The notes under the pieces: generated by a model
What the model saw: the letters and a program-made list of their open reading frames with translations, nothing else
Database searches by the model: none
What the model was told of the DNA's origin: nothing
In this document: positions 52,063 through 61,248 of the stretch, piece by piece
Layout of the letters: every line of letters begins with the position of its first letter
Numbering within the stretch: the first letter of the stretch is position 1
Program-made: the position numbers and the translations under genes
Assembly: GCF_001612635.1 (NCBI RefSeq)
Contig: NZ_BDAV01000009.1
Coordinates: forward strand, 496,001-560,000
DNA: 64,000 bases
Direction of reading: 5' to 3'
Origin: Nocardia africana NBRC 100379
Lineage (GTDB): Bacteria > Actinomycetota > Actinomycetes > Mycobacteriales > Mycobacteriaceae

Positions 52063-53661
52063 ATGCCCCCGATGAAGCGACGCTCCTTTCTGCTCGGCGC
52101 CACCACCGCCGGACTGACGCTGGCCACCGCGGCCACCGCGAGCGCCCAGCCCTGGATGACCACGGGGAGACGGCGCACGGCCGTCCCGCTGACGAGGGAA
52201 GACCATCGCGTCGTCATCATCGGGTCCGGATTCGGGGGTGGCGTCAGCGCGCTGCGGCTGGCCGAGGCCGGCGTCGACGTCCTGGTCCTCGAACGCGGGA
52301 TGCGCTGGCCCACCGGTCCGAATGCCGACACCTTCCCGCATCCGACGCGCCCCGACAAGCGCATGCTCTGGTACCGGTCCGCCCCCGAGGTGCTGGGTGT
52401 GCCGGTGGCGGTCGAGCCCTACACCGGCCTGCTGGAGGCCGTCGTCGGAGAGAATATGACGGCGGTCTGCGCCGCGGGCGTCGGCGGTGGCTCGCTGGTC
52501 TACCAGGGCATGACGTTGCAGCCCACCGAGGCGACCTTCTCCGCGGTCTTCCCCGCCGAACTCGACTACGCGCTGATGGCGCGCGAGCACTACCCGCGGG
52601 TGGCACGCATGCTGGGTGCCGGTGTCGCGCCCGACGAACTGATCGACAGCCCCACCTATCTGCCCTCCCGCGCGTTCGCGCGCAACGTCGGCGCGGCCGG
52701 CTACGAGCTGTCGAAGATCCCGATGCCGATCGACTGGAGCTTCGCGCTGCGCGAGGTGCGCGGCGAGATGAAACCGTCCTACATCAACGGCGACTGCGCT
52801 CTCGGGGTGAACAACGGCGGCAAACACTCCGTCGATGTCACCTACCTGGCCCGCGCCGAGGCCACCGGCCGCGCCGGCGTGCGAACCCAGCACGAGGTCA
52901 CCGATGTGGCGCGGACGCGCGACGGTCGCTGGCAGATCAGCGTCGACCGGATCGACACCGCCGGACAGGTCGTCGAACAACTCGTCCTCACATCGCAAGC
53001 ACTGATCATGGCCGCGGGCAGCATCAACACCACCAAGCTGTTGCTGCGGGCGGGCGCCAAGGGACAGATCCCGGATCTGCCCGACGGACTCGGAGGTCAG
53101 TGGGGCAACAACGGCGACCGGATCTTCACCTGGACCAGCGCGACCGACGATTTCGGCACCGCGCAGGGCGGGCCGGTGGTCTACGGCAGCAAGGAGTGGG
53201 ACGACCCGGCCGTCGCCAACACCGTGATCCAGGCCTCGATCCCGCCGGCCGGTGTCGACGCGCATTCGACCATGCTGGTCGGTTTCGGAATCACCGACGG
53301 CCGTGGGCATCTCGCCTACGACGCGGCCACCGACGACGCGACACTGCACTGGCCCGCGGATGCCGACGCCGCACTGCAGCAGCGCATCGCCGCTCGCGTC
53401 CACGCCATCGCGGGACCCGGGAGTACGGTGCTCGACACCAACGCCGCGGCCCCGAGCACGTGGCATCCGCTCGGCGGCGCGCCGATGGGCACGGTCTGCG
53501 ACCTGGAGGGCCGGGTCCACGGCACGCGCGGTCTCTACGTCCTCGACGGCGCCCTGATTCCGGGCAGTACCGCGGCCTGCAATCCGTCGATGACCATCGC
53601 CGCCGTCGCCGAACGGGCGCTCGACCGCATCGTCGCCACCGATATCGGCACGGTCATCTGA
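52063..53661 (+). CDS. Secreted cholesterol oxidase (GMC family, class I)
   Basis: This 532-residue protein has a Tat-type signal (KRRSFLL then a hydrophobic run ending in ASAQP), an FAD Rossmann motif VVIIGSGFGGG near residue 50, VGGGSLVYQGM, and the non-covalent flavin arrangement of class I oxidases. Active-site His468 is in TWHPLGGAPMG and Asn507 in CNPSMTI, matching His447 and Asn485 of the Streptomyces enzyme. LDGALIPGSTAACNP is typical. It oxidises and isomerises cholesterol to cholest-4-en-3-one with O2, giving H2O2, outside the membrane. The ATG at 52063 has GGAGAG upstream. Its stop overlaps the convergent TetR gene by 8 bases. Confidence 0.87.
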   Translation: MPPMKRRSFLLGATTAGLTLATAATASAQPWMTTGRRRTAVPLTREDHRVVIIGSGFGGGVSALRLAEAGVDVLVLERGMRWPTGPNADTFPHPTRPDKRMLWYRSAPEVLGVPVAVEPYTGLLEAVVGENMTAVCAAGVGGGSLVYQGMTLQPTEATFSAVFPAELDYALMAREHYPRVARMLGAGVAPDELIDSPTYLPSRAFARNVGAAGYELSKIPMPIDWSFALREVRGEMKPSYINGDCALGVNNGGKHSVDVTYLARAEATGRAGVRTQHEVTDVARTRDGRWQISVDRIDTAGQVVEQLVLTSQALIMAAGSINTTKLLLRAGAKGQIPDLPDGLGGQWGNNGDRIFTWTSATDDFGTAQGGPVVYGSKEWDDPAVANTVIQASIPPAGVDAHSTMLVGFGITDGRGHLAYDAATDDATLHWPADADAALQQRIAARVHAIAGPGSTVLDTNAAAPSTWHPLGGAPMGTVCDLEGRVHGTRGLYVLDGALIPGSTAACNPSMTIAAVAERALDRIVATDIGTVI

Positions 53662-54310
53662 GGCGAGGCACCGGCGCCCCGGCGCCGCTGCGCCGCGCGG
53701 CCTCGGCCTCGATCCAGTCGCCGATCATGTGCGCCGTCATATCGATGGCCTCGCGACGCTGCCGCTCGTCGAATTCGATGGCCGACGCCCGCAGCACCGC
53801 GGAGAAGCCGGTGTTTATCATCACGAACGTCATCACGTCGTATTCGTGATCGTCACCGGGCCCGAGTACCTGGATCAGCAGCACCTTGATCAGCAGCCGC
53901 AACCGCGGTTCGAACTCCGGGATGCCGCTGCTGTAGAACTGCACCCCGGCGACCAGCGCGCGGACCAGCAGCGCGTTGGCCACCAGCTCCTCGGCGATCG
54001 AGTTCAGCAGGCGCGCGGTCAACTCGTGCATCGAGGCGTCCGAGCGGTCGAAGATGCTTTCGGTGGCACGCTTCTCGATGTTCTCGAGCAGTCGTGCGAG
54101 CAGCTCCTCGACGATGACGGTGCGGTCGGAGAAGTAGCGGTACACGGTGCCGATACTCATGCCCGCGTCGGCGGCGATCCGGTTGGTCGAGGTGTTGGCG
54201 ATCCCGCGCTCGCCGAACAGCCGGGCGGCGGTGTCGAGGATGTGCTCCCGGGTCGCCTTGGCTCGCTCCTGGGTGGGCCGGCGACGCTGCCCGGCGGCCT
54301 TCGACGCCAT
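53654..54310 (-). CDS. TetR-family regulator
   Basis: This 218-residue protein has the helix-turn-helix ATREHILDTAARLFGERGIAN, TSTNRIAADAGMSIGTVYRYF, SDRTVIVEELL. The all-helical ligand domain includes FDRSDASMHELTARLLNSIAEELV and ends in IDMTAHMIGDWIEAEAARR. The ATG at 54310 is preceded by AGGAG at a good distance. It is tail-to-tail with cholesterol oxidase and not divergent from any gene at close range, so its target cannot be read from position. The 180-base interval before it contains its own promoter but no palindrome was noticed. Confidence 0.86.
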   Translation of the reverse strand: MASKAAGQRRRPTQERAKATREHILDTAARLFGERGIANTSTNRIAADAGMSIGTVYRYFSDRTVIVEELLARLLENIEKRATESIFDRSDASMHELTARLLNSIAEELVANALLVRALVAGVQFYSSGIPEFEPRLRLLIKVLLIQVLGPGDDHEYDVMTFVMINTGFSAVLRASAIEFDERQRREAIDMTAHMIGDWIEAEAARRSGAGAPVPRLR

Positions 54311-54490
54311 CACTCACTCCTGCCTGGTCTTCGCCCGAGGACCGATCGTCGATCGTAGCCCGGCGGACGGTCCCGCCGAGACCGGGAAAGATCCCAAACT
54401 ATTCTCTCCGGTCGCGAAAAGCGGCTACGCTCGGCATCGCGGCGCGATCGCCCAGCGTCGTGCGACGCGTCGTGAAGTCTCGCGGAACGG

Positions 54491-55249
54491 TCAGCGCTCC
54501 GTGGCGCGCCGGTCCACGGCCTCGGCGAGGTAGTCGCCCAGCTCCTCCCGCAGCACCCGATCCAGCGAGCGCGCCAGGGTGTTGTTCACCGCGGTGACGG
54601 CGAGGCCCCGTAGGTGAGTGAGCATCTTGGCGGTTTCGGTGATTTCCTCGTCGGTGTCGGGCAGCCAGCCGGGGCCGTGCGCATCGACGATATGTTGTTT
54701 GGCGACCGACATCATGTCGTGGGCGATCTCGTCGAGTCGGCCGGCGACGGCCGCCTGCAGATCGGCCAGCCGGCCCAGCCGGAACCCGTAGCCGTGCAGT
54801 TCGGCGAACGTCTCCAGCAACTGCGGATCGGTGAATTCGACTGTCTCCGCGCTGATCCGGGCCAGCCCGAGTTCGGCGAGATGTTTCAGGATCTCCGGAT
54901 CGGCCGCCTCCTCGCCGAGGAAGGTGTCGATCAACTCCCGCGGTACCTGCAACGTCTCGTCCTGCTGCCCCCATGCGGCGGTGACCGCATGCTGCAGCCC
55001 CAGGATCTCGGTGAGGTCCTTACCCGTTTCCCAGCCGGTGATGAAATCGGCGATATGGGCGGTGGTGAACCCCCGCTGCAACAGGACGTCGATGATTTTC
55101 AGGCGCTCCAGATGGGAATCGTCGTAGATCAGCGCGCGCCCGATCCGGCGCACCGGCGGCGGCAGCAGACCGCGTTCCTGGTAGGCGCGCACGTTGCGGC
55201 TGGTTGTGCCTGCGGCACGGGCGAGTTCATCGATGCGGTACTCCGCCAT
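54491..55249 (-). CDS. MerR-family regulator
   Basis: This 252-residue protein has the MerR winged helix at the N-terminus: YRIDELARAAGTTSRNVRAYQERGLLPPP, then LIYDDSHLERLKIIDVLLQRGFTTAHIADF. A long C-terminal region of about 170 residues, helical, has no cysteine metal site, so it is not a metal sensor of the classical kind. Long MerR proteins of this sort in actinobacteria sense organic ligands or serve global roles. The ATG at 55249 (MAEYRID) was chosen; earlier codons in frame look non-coding. It lies between the TetR gene and the monooxygenase operon, all on the minus strand, and could control that operon. That is inference. Confidence 0.85.
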   Translation of the reverse strand: MAEYRIDELARAAGTTSRNVRAYQERGLLPPPVRRIGRALIYDDSHLERLKIIDVLLQRGFTTAHIADFITGWETGKDLTEILGLQHAVTAAWGQQDETLQVPRELIDTFLGEEAADPEILKHLAELGLARISAETVEFTDPQLLETFAELHGYGFRLGRLADLQAAVAGRLDEIAHDMMSVAKQHIVDAHGPGWLPDTDEEITETAKMLTHLRGLAVTAVNNTLARSLDRVLREELGDYLAEAVDRRATER

Positions 55250-55345
55250 CCCGTTCTCGCCCACCCTTTCCTCGTGCCGGACGCCGACCCGCGTCACACC
55301 CCCCGGCCCGTGTGACCAGCTCGGGCGCGACGCATCGTGTCGACA

Positions 55346-56872
55346 TTAACCCAACGAGGTCACCGTCCGATCGGCGACGGGCGCGCGGCCGCCGCCCCGC
55401 CCGGGGATCAGCACATAGTCGTGCGGATCGAGGGTGGCGAGCTGACCGGTGAACTGGCTGCCGAAGCCCGGGAACATGGTCGCGTTGAATCCGTCCTCGG
55501 TCAGATACCAGCTACGGCACCCGGAGTTCCAGGTGGTCGCCCGCAGCCGCCGCTGCAGCCGGTGGTTGTAGCGGTCCTGCCGGTCGCGGCGCACCTCGAG
55601 CGAATGCAGATTCCGCTCGAGCAGCATGCCGATCGCCGCGGCGAGATAGTCGATCTGGGCCTCCATGTACACCAGCGCCGAATTGTGCCCCGGGCCGGAA
55701 TTGGGTCCGAAGGTGAAGAACAGATTCGGATAGCCGGCGACCGTCACACTCTTGTACGCGTATGCGCCCCTGCGCCATTCGTCATCCAGTACCCGCCCGC
55801 CCCGGCCGGTGATCGGGATCGGCGCGCGCGCCTTCGACACCTCGAATCCGGTGGCGAACACGATGCAGTCGAAGCGGTGCTCGATCCCCTCGGCGGTGCG
55901 GATGCCGGCCGGCGACATTCCCGTGATCGGCCAGGTGACCAGCGTGCAGTTGTCGCGCTGCAGCGCCGGGTAGTAGTCGCTGCTCATCAGCAGCCGCTTG
56001 CATCCGGCCCGGAAGTCGGGGGTCAGCTGCCGCCGCAACCACGGGTCGCGGACCTGGCTGTGCAGATGGGCCAGCGCCACGGATTCCACGATCCGGGTCA
56101 GCGGCGTATTCCACACCACGCCCAGCGCGACCGATTCGTGCCCCCAGAACCAGGCCTGGCGGGCGAGCTGCTCGGTGAGCGGCAGGTGCCGGTACAGCTG
56201 CCGGGTCAGGCCGGTGGTGTGCCGGTTGATCCGCGGCAGGACCCAGCCCGGCGTGCGCTGGAACACCTTCACCGATCCCGCGCGTTCGACCAGTTCCGGG
56301 ACGATCTGCACCGCACTGGCGCCGGTGCCGACCACGGCCACCTTCTTGCCGGTGAAGTCGTAGTCGTGATCCCAGCGGGCGGAGTGGATCATATGACCCT
56401 CGTAGCTGTCGCGGCCCGGGATGTCCGGCAGGCTCGCATTGGCCAGCGGCCCGGACGCGACGACCACCGAACGGGCCCGCACCGGCGTGCGGCCGGCGTC
56501 GAAGGCGATCTCCCATTCCCCCGCCGCCTCGTCGTAGGCCAATCCGGATACGTTGTGCCCGAAGCGAATCGATGCGCCGAGCGCGAACTTCTCGACCATC
56601 GCATCGATGTAGCCGAGGATTTCCGCACTGCCGGAATAGGTCTGCGACCACTCCGGATTCGGCGCGAAACTGTAGGAGTACAGCCGCGACGGAATATCGC
56701 AGGCCGCACCCGGATAGGTGTTGTCGCGCCAGGTGCCGCCCACTCGCCGGTCCCGTTCGAAGATCGCGATATTCGTGATCCCGCGCTGCCGCAACCGGAT
56801 CGCGGCGCCGATGCCGGCGAATCCGGCGCCGACGATCGCGACGTCCAACACGGTGTATCGGCCCGTATTCAT
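55346..56872 (-). CDS. Flavin-containing/Baeyer-Villiger-type monooxygenase
   Basis: This 508-residue FAD/NADPH protein has GAGFAGIGAAIRL at the N-terminus, GGTWRDNTYPGAACDIPS (the stretch typical of BVMOs), YEGHMIHSARWDHDY in place of the FxGxxxHxxxW fingerprint, GTGASAVQIVPEL for NADPH, and ATGFEVS near the C-terminal part. It would insert oxygen next to a ketone or hydroxylate a heteroatom. The F-to-Y change at the fingerprint start is seen in other BVMO-like proteins. The ATG at 56872 overlaps the stop of the diiron protein gene in ATGA, so it is coupled as the last gene of a three-gene operon. Confidence 0.88.
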   Translation of the reverse strand: MNTGRYTVLDVAIVGAGFAGIGAAIRLRQRGITNIAIFERDRRVGGTWRDNTYPGAACDIPSRLYSYSFAPNPEWSQTYSGSAEILGYIDAMVEKFALGASIRFGHNVSGLAYDEAAGEWEIAFDAGRTPVRARSVVVASGPLANASLPDIPGRDSYEGHMIHSARWDHDYDFTGKKVAVVGTGASAVQIVPELVERAGSVKVFQRTPGWVLPRINRHTTGLTRQLYRHLPLTEQLARQAWFWGHESVALGVVWNTPLTRIVESVALAHLHSQVRDPWLRRQLTPDFRAGCKRLLMSSDYYPALQRDNCTLVTWPITGMSPAGIRTAEGIEHRFDCIVFATGFEVSKARAPIPITGRGGRVLDDEWRRGAYAYKSVTVAGYPNLFFTFGPNSGPGHNSALVYMEAQIDYLAAAIGMLLERNLHSLEVRRDRQDRYNHRLQRRLRATTWNSGCRSWYLTEDGFNATMFPGFGSQFTGQLATLDPHDYVLIPGRGGGRAPVADRTVTSLG

Positions 56873-57789
56873 GCGACCGGCTCGTAGGTCAGTTCCTTCG
56901 ACCAGGTCGGCTGCGGGGGCAGCACCCGGTCGGGGATGCGGGCGGTCACCTTCACCAGCACGTCGGCCAGCAGGTGGTAGGGGTGGTCGCGGTTGACCAC
57001 CCAGTCGCTGTGCATCTTGACGATCCGGTACATCGGCACCCGGTTCACCACGGGCGTGCGCTCCCCGACCGCCTTGAACCGGCGCATCGCGGCATACAGT
57101 TTGTCCTCGTCGACGCCCATCGCGACGATGTTGTCGCGCATCTTGTTCAGCAGCGGCACATAGCTGAGCACACCGATCATCAGCGACGGCTTCATCCAGC
57201 CCCCGACCAGATCGATCGCGAGTTTGCGGACGGTGGAGTGCCCGAGCAGTTCCATCACCGCGTAATCGGTGGCCAGATGCCGGGACTCGTCGGAGTTGAT
57301 CTTGCGGAACACCTCCTGGGCGACCGGATCGGCGATCTCGTCGGTGACGAATTTGATCAGCGCGCCGTCGAGCGCCACCTCCAGCATCGGGATCACCGTG
57401 CCCAGAAACGACAGCGACATGCCGTCGGCGTATTTGTCGAGGAAGTCGATGACCAGCTTGACGTTGATATTCGGTTCGGGGATCTCGTCGCCGTCGAGCA
57501 TGCCCCAGCGCCGCATCAGGGCCAGTTCGGCATTGGCGTGGCGTTGTTCCTCGGCGTGGAAGTACCGGTAGATCTCGCGCAGCGTCTGCGTCGGGGCCTT
57601 CTTCGCCATCGCCGCGAAGCCGCGTGCGCCGACGTTCTCGATCCACATCAGATCCGCCATGAACGGCGTCAGCTTGGCATGCAGGTCGGAGTCGATCAGT
57701 TCCGCGCCCGGTGCGTCCCAGTCGATATCGGCCAGCGCCCACTGCCGGGACTTGATCTTGGCCAGCATATCGTCGAAGTCGAAGGACAT
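56869..57789 (-). CDS. Ferritin-like diiron protein
   Basis: This 306-residue helical protein has two ExxH-type metal motifs about 85 residues apart: HAEEQRHANAEL near residue 82 and NSDESRHLATDYAV near residue 170, as in ferritin-like diiron oxygenases. A hydrophobic, partly membrane-apposed stretch (LSFLGTVIPMLEVAL, LAIDLVGGWMKPSLMIGVLSY) lies around them. Related proteins in mycobacteria are annotated only as reductase or hypothetical. A role as an oxygenase or desaturase partner is likely but unproven. It begins 2 bases after the SDR stop and overlaps the monooxygenase start, so all three are translated together. Confidence 0.75.
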   Translation of the reverse strand: MSFDFDDMLAKIKSRQWALADIDWDAPGAELIDSDLHAKLTPFMADLMWIENVGARGFAAMAKKAPTQTLREIYRYFHAEEQRHANAELALMRRWGMLDGDEIPEPNINVKLVIDFLDKYADGMSLSFLGTVIPMLEVALDGALIKFVTDEIADPVAQEVFRKINSDESRHLATDYAVMELLGHSTVRKLAIDLVGGWMKPSLMIGVLSYVPLLNKMRDNIVAMGVDEDKLYAAMRRFKAVGERTPVVNRVPMYRIVKMHSDWVVNRDHPYHLLADVLVKVTARIPDRVLPPQPTWSKELTYEPVA

Positions 57790-57790
57790 G

Positions 57791-58717
57791 TCAGACTCCT
57801 GTCTTCTCGCCGCCGGCCGATGCCGGAATCGAGTCCGCTTGCGGCAGAAACCGATTCAGCACGCCGAGGGCGCGGGTGTAGGTGGCCGGGAAGTGCCGTT
57901 TGAGATGCCAGACGACCACAGCGTCGAGCTGCGGCAGCACATGCAGGCGGCCGCGCTCGTGGGCGTCGAGGGTGATGCGCGCGACGTGGTCGGGCGAGAA
58001 GCCGGTCCAGCGCATCAGTTCGGTGGCCAGCCGGGCCGAGCCGGCGGTGATGCGGCCGTCGCGGGCGACGTTGGTGCGCACGAAGGTCGGGCACAGCACC
58101 GTCACGGTGACGCCGGTGCCCGACAGTTCGGCGGCGAGGGTTTCCGACAGCGACACCACGCCCGCCTTGGACACGTTGTACGGCGCCATCGCGGGTGCGG
58201 CGGCGAATCCGGCCGCCGAGGCCACATTGATGATGCCGCCGCGGCCGGCGCGGCGTAGCTGCGGCACGAACAGTTCGCATCCGTGCACCACACCCCACAG
58301 GTTGATGCCCAGCGCCCACTGCCAGTCCTCGAATCCGATGTCGCCCACCGGCTTTCCACCGATGCCGACACCGGCGTTGTTGATCACCAGAGTCGGCGGG
58401 CCGCCGAAGATCGAGGCGCTGTGCAGCGCCAGCGATTCCATCTCCGCGCGCTGGGCCACGTCGCAACGAAAGGCGTGCGCGCGGCGGCCGTGGGTCCGAT
58501 CGATGAGCGCGACCGTCTCCTCGGCGCGACCGAGGTCGATATCCGCACAGATCACCTCGCCCCCGCGCCGGGCCAGCTCGAGAGCGAAGGCACGCCCGAT
58601 TCCGCTGCCGGCTCCGGTGACGACGGCCTTCGCGTCGTAGGTGCTGCGGTCGCCGCCGATCACCGACCGCAGCGCCGCGTTGGCCCCCGACATCGCGTCC
58701 ACGATCCACATCACCAT
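57791..58717 (-). CDS. SDR-family oxidoreductase, first gene of the monooxygenase operon
   Basis: This 308-residue SDR has VVTGAGSGIGRAFALELARRG near residue 32, CADIDLGRAEETV (an Asp that favours NAD), VINNAGVGIGG, and the active site APYNVSKAGVVSL. The 25 residues before the Rossmann motif and the 60-residue tail after the core are longer than in FabG, typical of the mycobacterial group that includes SDRs of the MymA-like operons. It probably oxidises or reduces the alcohol/ketone partner of the Baeyer-Villiger step. The ATG at 58717 has GAGGCGGG just upstream; ATG 58711 is an alternative. The operon promoter may be 280 bases upstream at the palindrome. Confidence 0.84.
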   Translation of the reverse strand: MVMWIVDAMSGANAALRSVIGGDRSTYDAKAVVTGAGSGIGRAFALELARRGGEVICADIDLGRAEETVALIDRTHGRRAHAFRCDVAQRAEMESLALHSASIFGGPPTLVINNAGVGIGGKPVGDIGFEDWQWALGINLWGVVHGCELFVPQLRRAGRGGIINVASAAGFAAAPAMAPYNVSKAGVVSLSETLAAELSGTGVTVTVLCPTFVRTNVARDGRITAGSARLATELMRWTGFSPDHVARITLDAHERGRLHVLPQLDAVVVWHLKRHFPATYTRALGVLNRFLPQADSIPASAGGEKTGV

Positions 58718-58995
58718 CCCGCCTCTCGGGCACTCGATACCGGTTGTGCCGCACGGGATAGCGCGAGTACGCGGGAGATGAAGGCGGCCGCGTCCACCCG
58801 TTCCGCGCGCAGCGAACGCGAACAGGCTTGTGTCACAGGGGTTCCCGGCAGCAGGCAGTTGATCGGCCGTCCCCCGTACCGCCCCGGGGTCAGCGCCGGC
58901 CGCGCACGCGGCGACGGTGACGACAGGACCGGTGCGGTGGCCGACGGCGAGGTCTCCGTTGACCTTCTCGTCTCCATGTATCGAGCATCAGCTAC

Positions 58996-59023
58996 CTATG
59001 TGCCATTTGTCAATGGCAGATAG
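58996..59023. promoter_or_regulatory. Large palindromic operator with an embedded -35
   Basis: Arms CTAT-G-TGCCATT and AATGGCA-G-ATAG surround the 4-base centre TGTC, a near-perfect 28-bp palindrome with 11 paired positions per side. On the minus strand the centre reads TTGACA (59008-59013), a consensus -35, so a bound dimer would block a promoter reading towards the SDR/diiron/monooxygenase operon. A -10 cannot be fixed. The start of that operon is 280 bases away. Confidence 0.65.
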
Positions 59024-59223
59024 CATCGACGGTCCCGGGAGGGCTGCGCCACCTCCGTGACCAGGGCGCCGAGCATGTCCCGCGCGATTTCGGCATGTTC
59101 ACGCAAGTCCGGAGAGGCCTCGCCCGCGGCGAGTTCGACGATGGTGTTCAGTTCACCGAAGGCCACCACCAGGCGGCGCAACGCGGCGCGCTGCTGGGCG
59201 GCCGAGAGGCCGTTGATACTCAC
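58996..59223 (-). CDS. Possible small helical protein
   Basis: This 75-residue open frame starts at GTG 59223. Residues 6-60 are helix-forming with regular leucines (LSAAQQRAALRRLVVAFGEL, EHAEIARDMLGALVTEV). The end of the frame lies inside the large palindrome, so the stop codon is part of the operator. No ribosome site precedes the GTG. It might be a short regulator or a random open frame; coding status is unsure. Confidence 0.4.
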   Translation of the reverse strand: MSINGLSAAQQRAALRRLVVAFGELNTIVELAAGEASPDLREHAEIARDMLGALVTEVAQPSRDRRCYLPLTNGT

Positions 59224-59253
59224 ATCCGAGGGATCGCAACGCCGGATGTTTCG

Positions 59254-61179
59254 TTACGGCGCCGAACGATCGAGGAACGCGGCGGCCGGACCGAGACTCA
59301 GCATGCCGGTTCCGGCGCCGAGCACTTCGCCGCGCGCCGGAGACAGGACGCGACGCACCTGACTCGCGGTACTCCGGTCCGCGCATCGGTCGGCGGCGAT
59401 TCCCACTAGCGCCCAACGTAATTCGGCCAGGTGGTCCGGCGGCGGTGCCGGCGCCGCGTGCAGCAGCTCGTGGGCGCGCTCGGGCCGGAGCAGGGCGGCG
59501 ACGTAGGGGGCGTTCGGCCCGAAGTCGTCGTTGGCGAAGTCGGCCGGGTCCCGGCCTTCCCGCAGCGCGAGGCACAAGCGGGTCAGCGGCGCGAGACCGG
59601 CTGCGACACCGGGCATTCCGCAGCCCGGCAGGGTGGCGAGTGCGCGTTCGTAGGCGTCTGCCACTTCCGGCTCCGGCCGGTCGGTGAGGACGGTGCGCAG
59701 CGCGCGATACCAGGTCGTGAAGACCCCGACCAGGTCGCGCTCGTAGCGCACCGCGAGCCGGTCGGCCGCGGCGGCATGCTCGTCGGCGGCGGCCACATCG
59801 CCCACCGCGGCCGCCGCCTGCAGCGCGATCAGATGCCCCAGGATCAGGTAGGTCGACAGGTCGTGCCGGCGCGACACCGTGATCAGCTCCCCCGCGAGCC
59901 GTGCCCGCAGCGGCCACCGGCCCGGGGTGTGGAAGGACTGCAGGAATCGGGCATCGAGAGCGAGCACGAGCACGGCCGGGTCACCCAGGTCGCGGGCCAT
60001 GAGTTCGGCCGCCCGCGCGGCCTCGGCGCCGGAACCGCCACGGCGGCCCCGGGTTTCGATGGCGAACAGCGCGAGCAACCGGGCGCGGAGCGCGGGCGCG
60101 GCCTCGGTGTCCAAGCGTTCGAGGGTGACGCGCGCGGCCTCGGCCACGCGCGCCGACCGGGCCGGATCATCGAGCACCGACCAGACCCCGGGTACCTCCA
60201 TGCGGGTCAGCGCGGTGGCCGTGAGTTCGGGATCGTCGATCGCGAGCAGGTCGTCGATCGCGTGCGCCCGGCGGTCCTGGGCGGAAGTCAGGCCGGTCGC
60301 ATCGGTGAGCGCCAGGCCGCGCAGCAGATCGGCGGAGGAGGTGATGCGGCTGCGGGGGCCGGTGGCGCCGTAGGCGGCGACGGTCTCCCGCCACAATCGG
60401 TGCTCGCCGAATTCTTGTTCGCCGGTGAGGATTTCGCGTTCGAGGGCGATCAGTTCGGCGCTGGGATCCAATCCGGCTTCCGAGCCGAGCCGGGTGCGGG
60501 CGCGCCGCAGTGCCGCCAACGCATCCTCCCGCCGCCCGGCCTGCCACAGTCCGCGCGCCTGCAGCAGCCAGGCGCGTTCGCGTGCGGGATGCTCGTGCAG
60601 ATACGGTTCGAGTTCGGCGACGGCCTGTTCCGGCCGCCCCTGCCGGATCCGCGCCTCCGCGAGCATTTCCACTGCCGCCGAACGCAGTTCACCGAGCTTC
60701 GCGATCTCGCCGTTCGCCCACCGGTAGTCGTCGTAGGCGTCTCCGCGCCAGAGCGCGAGGGCCGTTTCCAGCGTCTCGATCCGCTGCGGCCCGGCCTGAT
60801 TCGCCGCCGCGCGGATCAGATCGTCGAAGTACCAGGCGTCGACGTGGTCGCGGGGCAGCACCAGCCGGTATCCGGAGCCCTCGGTGACGATCACCCGGGA
60901 ACGGGTGCGCGGCGCGCGGCCGGGTTCCAGCGCACGCCGCAATGCGGCGACGAAGGTGCGCACGGCGGCGACCGCGCCCGGCGGCGGGTCCTCCCACAGG
61001 TCGGCCCCCAAGGTCGGCACCGGCACCACCCGTCCTCCCGCGGCGATCAGGCGGGCCAGCACCTCGGCGTGCCGGGGTCCGTGCAGCGGCAGCGGCGTCC
61101 CGTCGGCGGCGACGGCGCGCACCGGGCCCAGGACACCGGCCGAGGGTGCCGCATCGGGGCCGGTGAGCTGCGCACTCAT
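59254..61179 (-). CDS. BTAD/SARP-type transcriptional regulator
   Basis: This 641-residue protein has residues about 20-100 as an OmpR-like winged helix (VLGPVRAVAADGTPLPLHGP, LARLIAAGGRVVPVPTLGADLW, VRTFVAALRRALEPG). Residues 115-265 are a bacterial transcriptional activation domain (VDAWYFDDLIRAAANQ, LETALALWRG, ELRSAAVEMLAEARIRQG). The rest is a long helical TPR-like region. No NB-ARC ATPase is present, unlike AfsR. SARP proteins activate nearby biosynthetic genes in actinobacteria. The ATG at 61179 (MSAQLTGPD) was chosen over 61206. It is divergent from the alpha/beta hydrolase, 69 bases away, which is a likely target. Confidence 0.86.
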   Translation of the reverse strand: MSAQLTGPDAAPSAGVLGPVRAVAADGTPLPLHGPRHAEVLARLIAAGGRVVPVPTLGADLWEDPPPGAVAAVRTFVAALRRALEPGRAPRTRSRVIVTEGSGYRLVLPRDHVDAWYFDDLIRAAANQAGPQRIETLETALALWRGDAYDDYRWANGEIAKLGELRSAAVEMLAEARIRQGRPEQAVAELEPYLHEHPARERAWLLQARGLWQAGRREDALAALRRARTRLGSEAGLDPSAELIALEREILTGEQEFGEHRLWRETVAAYGATGPRSRITSSADLLRGLALTDATGLTSAQDRRAHAIDDLLAIDDPELTATALTRMEVPGVWSVLDDPARSARVAEAARVTLERLDTEAAPALRARLLALFAIETRGRRGGSGAEAARAAELMARDLGDPAVLVLALDARFLQSFHTPGRWPLRARLAGELITVSRRHDLSTYLILGHLIALQAAAAVGDVAAADEHAAAADRLAVRYERDLVGVFTTWYRALRTVLTDRPEPEVADAYERALATLPGCGMPGVAAGLAPLTRLCLALREGRDPADFANDDFGPNAPYVAALLRPERAHELLHAAPAPPPDHLAELRWALVGIAADRCADRSTASQVRRVLSPARGEVLGAGTGMLSLGPAAAFLDRSAP

Positions 61180-61248
61180 CGGTTGCTCATTCCCGCCGCC
61201 GAGCATTGATCACGCACCGAACCAGCCTAGAGAAGGGAACCTCACCGC

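Noticed and set aside
58711..58977. 88-codon minus-strand frame before the SDR of the monooxygenase operon
   Set aside because: The product is Arg/Ser/Pro-rich with no domain or ribosome site; it is more likely an untranslated leader.
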